DNA from: Sphingobacteriales bacterium
GTDB lineage: Bacteria > Bacteroidota > Bacteroidia > Chitinophagales > Chitinophagaceae
Direction of reading: 5' to 3'
Length of the DNA stretch: 59,396 bases
Assembly (NCBI GenBank): GCA_012270485.1
Contig: JAAXIF010000055.1
Coordinates: forward strand, 1 to 59,396
The notes below the pieces were generated by a model that was not told the origin of the DNA, did no database searches, and saw nothing but the letters and a program-made list of their open reading frames with translations. The position numbers and the translations under genes were made by a program. Below, one piece after another: positions 1 through 6,738 of this stretch (positions within the stretch are counted from its first letter, which is position 1; every line of letters begins with the position of its first letter).

Positions 1-63
1 ACCCGCTGCAGTTTACAAAGAATTTACAATAAATTTAGTCGGACAATAATGATTTTTTATTCC

Positions 64-477
64 TTATTTCTCTGTTTCAATCACCTCCTGACACAATTCA
101 ATCAACACCCCATTCGTTCCCTTGGGATGGAGGAAGCAGACCAGTTTATTGTCGGCACCTTGTTTGGGCACGGGGTTCAGCAGTTGGAAGCCTAGATCGG
201 ATAGACGTTTCATTTCTGCTTCAATATCAGCTACTTCAAAAGCAATATGATGCATGCCTTCCCCCTTTTTTTCGATAAACTTCGCAATCACGCCCTCCGG
301 ATCAGTACTTTCCAGTAGTTCTATTTTGGTTTCGCCTACCTGGAAAAAAGCAGTATTCACTTTTTCAGAAGCCACCATTTCGGTTTTATAGCATGGGGTA
401 GACAGTAATTGCTCGAATAAAGGGATGGATTGCTCAAAACTCTTCACAGCCAATCCGATATGCTCAACTTTTAACAT
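64..477 (-). CDS. mce: Methylmalonyl-CoA epimerase
   Basis: Interconverts the 2R and 2S epimers of methylmalonyl-CoA, linking propionyl-CoA metabolism to succinyl-CoA in the cytoplasm. The 137-residue length is normal for this single-module VOC/glyoxalase-fold family. The N-terminus VEHIGLAV carries the first metal-ligand His (H6), MHHIAFEV holds the central His, and GVLIELCQ near the C-terminus carries the ligand Glu. The ATG is the only sensible start. It diverges from iscS across a 126-base gap. The mutase subunits are not in the window, so the pathway role rests on family similarity. Confidence 0.9.
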   Translation of the reverse strand: MLKVEHIGLAVKSFEQSIPLFEQLLSTPCYKTEMVASEKVNTAFFQVGETKIELLESTDPEGVIAKFIEKKGEGMHHIAFEVADIEAEMKRLSDLGFQLLNPVPKQGADNKLVCFLHPKGTNGVLIELCQEVIETEK

Positions 478-565
478 AACTATTAGTTTTAATACAGGGC
501 TTTCGATTTGTGAAAAAAAGCCATCGGGCGGGCTTTTCAGTTCCGCAAGTATAAACCTATTGACG

Positions 566-573
566 TATTTTTG
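566..573 (+). promoter_or_regulatory. Candidate -7 box for iscS
   Basis: TATTTTTG matches the Bacteroidota -7 consensus TAnnTTTG exactly and lies 30 bases upstream of the iscS ATG. No clear TTTG -33 element is visible at the usual spacing. Confidence 0.4.
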
Positions 574-603
574 TGTTAATAAGCAAGCAAATTTCTGAGG
601 ATT

Positions 604-1821
604 ATGTTGAAACTACCGATTTACCTTGACAACAATGCCACCACACCCATGGACCCGCGTGTGTTGGAAGCGATGATACCTTATTTTACCGAGCACTTTG
701 GTAATGCAGCCAGCCGTAACCACTCTTTTGGTTGGCAGGCAGAAGAAGCAGTTGACTATGCTCGTGAACAAGTAGCCAAATTGATTGGCGCTGACCCTAA
801 AGAGATCATCTTTACCTCAGGTGCTACCGAAGGTGATAACCTGGGAATCAAAGGGGTGTTTGAAATGTATGCCAGCAAGGGTAATCATATCATCACCTGC
901 ACTACTGAGCATAAAGCTGTATTAGATACTTGTAAGCATATTGAGCGTCAGGGTGGTGAAGTAACTTATCTGGAAGTAAATCCAGAAGGGTTGATTGATC
1001 TGAAGCAATTGGAAGCGGCCATCAAGCCAACCACTATTTTGATTGCTATCATGTATGCAAACAATGAAATTGGTGTTGTTCAACCTGTAAAAGAAATCAG
1101 TGCCATTGCTCGTAAACATGGTGTATTATTCTTTACTGATGGAACCCAGGCAGTGGGTAAAATACCTGTGGATGTAAATAAAGATGGCATTGATATTATG
1201 GCTTTCACCGGACACAAAATGTACGGTCCGAAAGGAGTGGGCGCACTGTATGTTCGCAGAAAAAATCCGCGTGTGAAAGTAACCGCGCAAATGGATGGTG
1301 GCGGACATGAAAGAGGCATGCGTAGCGGCACTTTGAATGTACCGGGTATCGTAGGTTTTGGTAAAGCCTGTGAACTGGCTCGTTTAGAGATGGCGGATGA
1401 TGCAGCCAGATTGAGCAAGCTGCGCGATAAATTGGAAAATGCATTGATGCAACTGGAAGAAGCCTATGTAAATGGTAGCCGTGAACATCGACTGCCACAC
1501 GTATCTAACATCTCTTTCAAATATGTGGAAGGAGAAGGTTTGATGATGGGTTTCAATAAAAATATTGCTTTGTCATCAGGCTCAGCTTGTACTTCTGCAT
1601 CACTTGAACCTAGCTATGTATTGAAGGCATTGGGCTTGGGTGATGACTTAGCACATAGTTCACTTCGTTTTGGTTTGGGTAGATTTACGACAGAAGAACA
1701 GATCGACTATACCATTAAAGCAGTCAGTGACACTGTGATTAAATTGCGTGAAATGAGTCCACTTTGGGAAATGTTCAAAGAAGGAATAGACTTGAATTCG
1801 ATTGAGTGGGCGCATCATTGA
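604..1821 (+). CDS. iscS: Cysteine desulfurase IscS
   Basis: PLP-dependent enzyme that takes sulfur from cysteine as a persulfide for Fe-S cluster assembly on IscU. The 405-residue length is typical. The N-terminus [14 protein letters not shown] is the class V aminotransferase signature. The PLP lysine is K205 in [11 protein letters not shown], and the persulfide cysteine is C329 in [14 protein letters not shown], in the long mobile loop typical of IscS-type rather than SufS-type enzymes. It is the first gene of an iscS-iscU-iscA run on one strand. No IscR gene is present in the visible part. Confidence 0.95.
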   Translation: MLKLPIYLDNNATTPMDPRVLEAMIPYFTEHFGNAASRNHSFGWQAEEAVDYAREQVAKLIGADPKEIIFTSGATEGDNLGIKGVFEMYASKGNHIITCTTEHKAVLDTCKHIERQGGEVTYLEVNPEGLIDLKQLEAAIKPTTILIAIMYANNEIGVVQPVKEISAIARKHGVLFFTDGTQAVGKIPVDVNKDGIDIMAFTGHKMYGPKGVGALYVRRKNPRVKVTAQMDGGGHERGMRSGTLNVPGIVGFGKACELARLEMADDAARLSKLRDKLENALMQLEEAYVNGSREHRLPHVSNISFKYVEGEGLMMGFNKNIALSSGSACTSASLEPSYVLKALGLGDDLAHSSLRFGLGRFTTEEQIDYTIKAVSDTVIKLREMSPLWEMFKEGIDLNSIEWAHH

Positions 1822-1929
1822 TAATTTGTCCGCCTAAGGCGGATGAAAATTTGAAAATGGAGAAGAATTCTTCAACACTATTTTCAAATTGATTTTTCAA
1901 ATTGTTTAATTTTTAAATTTTCTTCAACC
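1822..1929. repeat. Nested palindromes between iscS and iscU
   Basis: This gap holds three dyad structures. TCCGCCTAAGGCGGA (1829-1843) is a 6-bp stem with a 3-base loop. AATTTGAAAAT (1848-1858) pairs with ATTTTCAAATT (1880-1890), and inside that loop lies the perfect palindrome GAAGAATTCTTC (1863-1874). It is followed by AT-rich degenerate repeats of TTTCAAATTG up to the iscU start. There is no clear U-tract, so this may be an attenuating or mRNA-processing structure rather than a full terminator. Confidence 0.6.
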
Positions 1930-2349
1930 ATGGCATATTCAGAAAAAGTAATCGACCATTACAACAACCCCAAAAATGTAGGTACTCTTGATAAAGCAAA
2001 GAAGAACGTAGGTACAGGACTAGTTGGTGCGCCGGAATGTGGTGACGTGATGCGTTTACAGATTGAAGTAGATGACACGACCGGAGTTATTACCGATGCC
2101 AAATTCAAAACCTTTGGTTGCGGTTCAGCTATCGCCTCTTCTTCACTAGCTACGGAATGGCTGAAAGGCAAAACTGTAGACCAAGCAGTAGCTATTGATA
2201 ATATGGATCTGGTAGAAGAATTGAATCTTCCTCCAGTGAAAATTCACTGCTCAGTATTAGCAGAAGATGCAATCAAAGCAGCGATCAATGACTACCGTAA
2301 AAAGAACGGTTTAGAAGAACTGGTATTCGAAGAAAAAGGAGTTCATTAA
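1930..2349 (+). CDS. iscU: Fe-S cluster scaffold protein IscU
   Basis: Scaffold on which [2Fe-2S] clusters are built from IscS-derived sulfur. The 139-residue protein has the three cluster-ligand cysteines, C37 (APECGDVM), C64 (FGCGSAI) and C107 (IHCSVLAE), plus D39 next to the first. The IscU-type hallmark LPPVKIHCSVLAEDAI is present, where SufU proteins differ. It lies between iscS and iscA on the same strand, 108 bases after iscS; the gap contains palindromes that could modulate the iscS to iscU ratio. Confidence 0.95.
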   Translation: MAYSEKVIDHYNNPKNVGTLDKAKKNVGTGLVGAPECGDVMRLQIEVDDTTGVITDAKFKTFGCGSAIASSSLATEWLKGKTVDQAVAIDNMDLVEELNLPPVKIHCSVLAEDAIKAAINDYRKKNGLEELVFEEKGVH

Positions 2350-2370
2350 TTGTATATGGCTGATATGTAA

Positions 2371-2405
2371 AACACTATTAGCCATGAACCATTAACTATA
2401 AGCCA
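2371..2405 (+). repeat. Heptad array, family A, between iscU and iscA
   Basis: Five consecutive seven-base units without spacer: AACACTA, TTAGCCA, TGAACCA, TTAACTA, TAAGCCA. Each ends in CTA or CCA. The array ends on the base immediately before the iscA ATG, so it forms the whole immediate leader of iscA. It has the same period and end pattern as the other family A arrays in this window. Confidence 0.75.
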
Positions 2406-2756
2406 ATGGTAGCAACAGAAAACAGTATCTACGTAAGCGATAAAGCAAAAAAGAAAGTACAGCAACTGATGGATGAGGCAGGGGTGGCTGGTGATGCTTC
2501 TTACTTTCTGCGTGTAGGTGTAGTGGGTGGAGGTTGTTCAGGACTCAGCTACAAACTTGATTTCGATAATGAGATCAAACCGATGGATCAGGTATTTGAA
2601 GACAATGGTGTAAAAGTAGTGACGGATCTGAAAAGCTTTTTATACCTGGTAAACACAGAATTGGATTTTTCTGATGGATTGAATGGCAAAGGATTTTATT
2701 TCAACAATCCCAATGCCAGCAGAAGTTGTGGTTGTGGTGAGAGTTTTGCGGTGTAG
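2406..2756 (+). CDS. iscA: IscA/HesB-family Fe-S carrier
   Basis: A-type carrier that takes clusters from IscU to apo-proteins. The 116-residue protein shows the three conserved cysteines: C44 in GGGCSGLSY and the C-terminal pair C108/C110 in SCGCGESF. The family is clear, but the subtype (IscA, ErpA or SufA) cannot be settled from sequence alone. It is the last gene of the isc run and is followed by a strong intrinsic terminator. The ATG directly abuts a heptad repeat array, so there is no conventional Shine-Dalgarno region. Confidence 0.9.
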   Translation: MVATENSIYVSDKAKKKVQQLMDEAGVAGDASYFLRVGVVGGGCSGLSYKLDFDNEIKPMDQVFEDNGVKVVTDLKSFLYLVNTELDFSDGLNGKGFYFNNPNASRSCGCGESFAV

Positions 2757-2783
2757 AACACATAACAAATGACATAATTGGTT

Positions 2784-2815
2784 AAGCCCGAAGGTAATCC
2801 CTTCGGGCTTTTTTA
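2784..2815 (+). terminator. Intrinsic terminator of the isc genes
   Basis: AAGCCCGAAGG (2784-2794) and CCTTCGGGCTT (2800-2810) form a perfect 11-bp stem with a 5-base loop, followed by a run of T. Confidence 0.9.
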
Positions 2816-2830
2816 TTATATATACCCCTT

Positions 2831-3124
2831 TCAATCTTGTTCAATTTTTGCCTTTTCCGGTTTAGGTGGCGGGGGTGGCGGCGCAGGTTTGCCGGGCTGC
2901 TTTACCACTTTTGGTGGGTTTACCTTAGGAGGTGCCGGCGGGGGTGGTGGGGTAGGAACTTTAGATTTTTTATTACTCCATACCGTTACGGGAATAGCAT
3001 CTTTCCCATCTAAAACTTTAGGCGGAGCTTCCGGTTTCTTTGGCTTTGGAGGCTCTTGCTGACTCTGGGCTAGTATGCCTATTCCCAACAAACCCAGCAG
3101 CAATAATGCAATGCGTAGTTTCAT
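2831..3124 (-). CDS. Small secreted proline-rich protein
   Basis: 97 residues. An N-terminal signal peptide (MKLRIALLLLGLLGIGILAQS, cleavage probably after residue 19-21) precedes a mature part of about 75 residues dominated by Pro, Lys and Ala, with runs of six or seven prolines near residues 59-64 and 83-89. No catalytic domain is visible. Proline/lysine-rich segments of this sort serve as periplasmic spacers, as in TonB, but there is no membrane anchor beyond the signal peptide and no TonB C-terminal domain. Function unknown. The complementary strand is also open (2778-3062), but its glycine-rich product has no signal peptide; the signal peptide here favours this strand. Confidence 0.65.
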   Translation of the reverse strand: MKLRIALLLLGLLGIGILAQSQQEPPKPKKPEAPPKVLDGKDAIPVTVWSNKKSKVPTPPPPPAPPKVNPPKVVKQPGKPAPPPPPPKPEKAKIEQD

Positions 3125-3216
3125 AGTAGTTCTTTTTCATAGGATGCTGTGATCTATCAATTCCATAAAGAACACATAAAATATCCATGATCGGTAGCTG
3201 TATGGCAGAGAACAAT

Positions 3217-3224
3217 TAGTTTTG
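3217..3224 (+). promoter_or_regulatory. Candidate -7 box for gldFG
   Basis: TAGTTTTG matches TAnnTTTG and ends only 5 bases before the gldF ATG, implying a transcript that starts at or next to the start codon. Confidence 0.45.
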
Positions 3225-3229
3225 ACACC

Positions 3230-3952
3230 ATGTGGATGATCTGCAAAAAAGAATGGCAACAATTTTTTAACAGCCTTACCGGATATATCGCTCTGGCCGT
3301 ATTCTTATTGGTGAACGGATTAATGTTGTTCGTCTTCCCGGAGACTAGTATCCTTGAATTTGGCTATGCCAGTTTATCCGGTTTTTTTAATCTGGCACCA
3401 TGGATGCTGTTACTCATGATTCCTACCATTACCATGCGCAGTTTTGCAGACGAATTCAAATCAGGGAGTTTTGAGTTGCTCAGAACTTTGCCTCTTACAC
3501 CCGCACAACTAGTATGGGGTAAATTTTTTGGCGCAATACTTATTGCCTTCTGTGCAGTCATACCTACATTGATGTATGCCGTATCAGTTCAACAACTCAG
3601 TGTTACCGGAGGTATTGACATGGGAGCTACGGCAGGCAGTTATATCGGATTGTTATTATTAGGTGCTGTATTCACGGCAATAGGCATTTGTACCAGTAGC
3701 TTTACATCCAATACTGTTGTTGCATTTATTGCAGGTGCATTTGTTTGTTTTTTACTATACAATGGATTTGAAGCCATTAGTAAACTCTCTGTATTCAGTG
3801 GTGGATTGGATTATTATCTTGAAATGTTAGGGATCAGTTTTCATTATAGAAGTATTAGTAGAGGTGTGATTCGTGTTAGTGATATTGTTTATTTCGGGTG
3901 GCTTATTTATTTTTTCTTAACCATCACACAAAGAAATCTGCTAAAACGCTAA
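3230..3952 (+). CDS. gldF: Gliding-associated ABC transporter permease GldF
   Basis: Membrane component of the GldAFG ABC transporter linked to gliding motility in Bacteroidota. 240 residues with about six hydrophobic helices of the ABC-2 permease type, beginning with the family-typical MWMICKKEWQQFFNSLTGYI. A SFADEFKSGSFELLRTLPLT segment after the second helix is the conserved cytoplasmic loop. It is followed 9 bases later by gldG. The ATPase gene gldA is not in this window. Gliding itself is not proven, because GldF/G homologues also occur in non-gliding relatives. Confidence 0.88.
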   Translation: MWMICKKEWQQFFNSLTGYIALAVFLLVNGLMLFVFPETSILEFGYASLSGFFNLAPWMLLLMIPTITMRSFADEFKSGSFELLRTLPLTPAQLVWGKFFGAILIAFCAVIPTLMYAVSVQQLSVTGGIDMGATAGSYIGLLLLGAVFTAIGICTSSFTSNTVVAFIAGAFVCFLLYNGFEAISKLSVFSGGLDYYLEMLGISFHYRSISRGVIRVSDIVYFGWLIYFFLTITQRNLLKR

Positions 3953-3961
3953 TGTAAGTGT

Positions 3962-5707
3962 ATGCAAAAACTATCTGAATATAAATATGGTGTGTTGTTT
4001 TCGACGATCTTACTGGTAGCAATCATTTACCTAACAGCTAATATTGGAATGCGTGCGGATCTTACTGAAGATAAAAGATACAGCCTTACAAATGCAACCA
4101 AGCAACTATTAACTAATGTAGACTCAGTCATTGAAATTGATGTATTCTTGACAGGTAATCTTCCTGCTGATTATAAAAAATTATCTGTTGCAACAAAGGA
4201 ATTACTCGAAGAATTTTCATCGCTTTCCGGTAATCTCGTTCGTGTAAAATTTGAAAAGCCCGGAGAAGATATTAGCAATGATACTGCTAAGGCCATTTTG
4301 TATGATAGCTTGGCTCGTTTAGGTGTTGTGTTTGAAAGAACAGAAGTTACCAATACAGATGAATCTACCTCTCAACTCATCATTCCATCCGCATTGGTGA
4401 AGTATGGTAATCGGAAGCCTATTGCCATTGACCTGAGAAGTAGCAGACGGGTATTCAAACAATATAATGTAGTGAATGATGTAGAGCCACTGGAAGACAA
4501 AGAAGCTACACGTAATGCAGCAGAGGCTTTATTGGAGTACAAATTTGCCAATGCTATTGATAAGCTGACGCGTGAATACATTCCAACCATTGCCTATCTC
4601 GTGGGTAATGGTGAGCCCATCGATATGAAAATTAATGATCTTGGTGAGAGTTTGAGAAATGATTACCGCTTGGCTGTATTCGATCTGAAACAAGGATATC
4701 CTGATCCCACCATCATAGATGCTTTGGTGATTGTAAAACCCACCAGTGTTTTTACAGAAGAAGATAAACTGAAGCTGGATCAATATGTCATGAACGGCGG
4801 TAAAATCATTTGGTTTATCGATAAACTCCATGCTGAATTAGATAGCTTGATGAGAAGCCAGGCAGAATATACAGCCTACGATCGTGGACTGGATATTGAT
4901 GATCTACTATTCAAATATGGAGTACGCATCAATGGTGATCTGCTGCAAGATTTGAATTGCTCTAAAATCCCGATCGTAGTCGGTAGAAATCCGGATGGTT
5001 CTCCCAATATGCAAAGAGTACCATGGCCTTATTATCCTTTTCTATCATCAAAAACAGACAATCCTATTTCCAAAAATCTGGATCGGGTACTGCCCATTTT
5101 CCCATCCAGTATTGATACGGTGAAAGCACCGGGTATACAAAAGACTATTTTATTGGCTTCAGATACGAATAGCCGAAGTATTTCTTCCCCAGCGTTGGTA
5201 TCTCTCAATAGCGTTAAAAGTGAAGAAGATCTTTTTACATTCAACAGAAGTTATGTTCCTGTAGCCGTATTATTGGAGGGTAAATTTCAATCGCTTTTTG
5301 CCAATAGAGTGGGGGTTGATTTGATGGATTCCGTAGAACGTACAACCGGCAAGCCCTTTCAGCGAGCTGCCTTAAAAGAAGGAAAACAGATTGTGGTTTC
5401 GGATGCTGATATCGTAACCAATGCACTTAGTAATACCACCGGTCCCTTACCCATGGGAGAACTTCCATTTGAAGGCTACCGTTTTGCCAATCGTGAATTC
5501 TTTTTGAATTGTATCGATTATCTCGTAAGCAATAATGGCTTATTTGAAAGCAGGAATAAAACCATTGTTTTAAGGCTTTTGGACAAAGAAAAGATTGCAT
5601 CCCAAAAAACTACTTGGCAATTTATCAATATTGTCACCCCTTTACTCGCATTAGCTATTGCCGGAGGGATTATCCAATGGCGAAGAAAAAAGAAATACGG
5701 TCTTTAA
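3962..5707 (+). CDS. gldG: Gliding-associated ABC transporter substrate-binding component GldG
   Basis: 581 residues. One N-terminal helix (about residues 11-27) anchors a large periplasmic GldG/ABC-type_uncharacterised domain, and a second helix (about 553-571) is followed by a basic tail WRRKKKYGL. The early segment MRADLTEDKRYSLTNATKQL is the family hallmark. The gene is cotranscribed with gldF (9-base gap) and should form the exported-facing part of the same transporter. Transport substrate unknown. Confidence 0.88.
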   Translation: MQKLSEYKYGVLFSTILLVAIIYLTANIGMRADLTEDKRYSLTNATKQLLTNVDSVIEIDVFLTGNLPADYKKLSVATKELLEEFSSLSGNLVRVKFEKPGEDISNDTAKAILYDSLARLGVVFERTEVTNTDESTSQLIIPSALVKYGNRKPIAIDLRSSRRVFKQYNVVNDVEPLEDKEATRNAAEALLEYKFANAIDKLTREYIPTIAYLVGNGEPIDMKINDLGESLRNDYRLAVFDLKQGYPDPTIIDALVIVKPTSVFTEEDKLKLDQYVMNGGKIIWFIDKLHAELDSLMRSQAEYTAYDRGLDIDDLLFKYGVRINGDLLQDLNCSKIPIVVGRNPDGSPNMQRVPWPYYPFLSSKTDNPISKNLDRVLPIFPSSIDTVKAPGIQKTILLASDTNSRSISSPALVSLNSVKSEEDLFTFNRSYVPVAVLLEGKFQSLFANRVGVDLMDSVERTTGKPFQRAALKEGKQIVVSDADIVTNALSNTTGPLPMGELPFEGYRFANREFFLNCIDYLVSNNGLFESRNKTIVLRLLDKEKIASQKTTWQFINIVTPLLALAIAGGIIQWRRKKKYGL

Positions 5708-5756
5708 AAAGGCTCTGAAGAGGTTGGGCGCTATCTTTACGCCATAATTTACTCTC

Positions 5757-6722
5757 ATGACCACGCACCAGATCGTTTATCTTGTTTTCGGAATCGTATT
5801 GGTACTTGCATTAGTATTTGACTTAGGATTATTGAGTAAAAAAAATGCTCAGATCACCATCAAGCAAGCATTAAAGCAAACATTCTTTTGGGTATCGCTG
5901 GCATTGGGATTTTTTGTGTTTATGTGGGTAGAGGAAGGACAAAAACTTGCCTTAGAATACTTGAGTGCTTATCTCATGGAATGGAGTTTAAGTATTGACA
6001 ATATTTTTGTCTTCATCCTTATTTTCAACTCCTTCAAAGTAAAAGAGAAGTATTATTCGCGCGTATTATTGATCGGTATTTTGATGGCCATCGTTTTCCG
6101 CGTATTGTTCATCACCATTGGTGTGGCATTGGTAGAACAGTTTCATTGGGTGCTTTACATATTTGGTGTTTTTCTGGTGTATACCGGTTATAAAATGTTT
6201 ACGGCGAATGAAGAAAAAGAATTTGAGCCGCATGACACTAAGATCTATCGCTTTTTGAAAACTTATTTACCGCTGGCACCTCACGATGGAGATGGTAAAT
6301 ATGTGGTAAGAGAAAATGGTAAACCTTTGTATACCACATTGTTCGTGGTAGTGGTATTGCTGGCCTCTATTGACCTTGTCTTTGCACTGGATTCTATTCC
6401 GGCTGTAATGGGTATTTCAAGAGACAAACTGGTGATTTATACATCGAATATTTTTGCAGTACTTGGACTCCGTTCCTTATTCTTTTTGTTAAGAGGTGCC
6501 GTTTCTAAGTTTGATTATTTACAACAAGGTATTGCGATTGTACTCGTGATCATCGGTATCAAAATGCTGGGAGAACATTATATCAATATGTGGGTGGATA
6601 AATCAACCCAGGTATTCATTTCTCTTGGATTGATTGTACTTTGTATCTCCGGCTCTATTTTCTACTCCATGTTTGCGAGTAAAAAAGGAACACCGCAGGA
6701 TGTGCATGATGGTTCTATCTGA
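5757..6722 (+). CDS. TerC/Alx-family membrane protein
   Basis: 321-residue polytopic inner-membrane protein with about eight to nine helices. The TerC signature acidic motifs are visible: EWSLSIDNIFVFILIF and, in the second half, ASIDLVFALDSIPAVMGIS, which supply the membrane aspartates thought to bind metal ions. Length and order match the Alx/TerC group linked to manganese export and tellurium resistance. It follows gldG by about 50 bases and precedes murF-alr by 16 bases. No yybP-ykoY type riboswitch is visible in the short upstream gap. A second, different TerC protein lies at 49495-50292. Confidence 0.85.
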   Translation: MTTHQIVYLVFGIVLVLALVFDLGLLSKKNAQITIKQALKQTFFWVSLALGFFVFMWVEEGQKLALEYLSAYLMEWSLSIDNIFVFILIFNSFKVKEKYYSRVLLIGILMAIVFRVLFITIGVALVEQFHWVLYIFGVFLVYTGYKMFTANEEKEFEPHDTKIYRFLKTYLPLAPHDGDGKYVVRENGKPLYTTLFVVVVLLASIDLVFALDSIPAVMGISRDKLVIYTSNIFAVLGLRSLFFLLRGAVSKFDYLQQGIAIVLVIIGIKMLGEHYINMWVDKSTQVFISLGLIVLCISGSIFYSMFASKKGTPQDVHDGSI

Positions 6723-6738
6723 TCATTAATCATTTTTC

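Noticed and set aside
2778..3062. Glycine-rich open frame on the plus strand opposite the proline-rich gene
   Set aside because: It is the mirror of proline codons; it has no signal peptide and overlaps the isc terminator, whereas the minus frame has a clear signal peptide.
3230..5707. Complete GldAFG transporter in one operon
   Set aside because: Only gldF and gldG are here; the gene before them is on the other strand and no ATPase with gldA features is adjacent.
5708..5756. Manganese riboswitch (yybP-ykoY) before the TerC gene
   Set aside because: The gap is under 50 bases, too short for the element, and no matching stems are seen.
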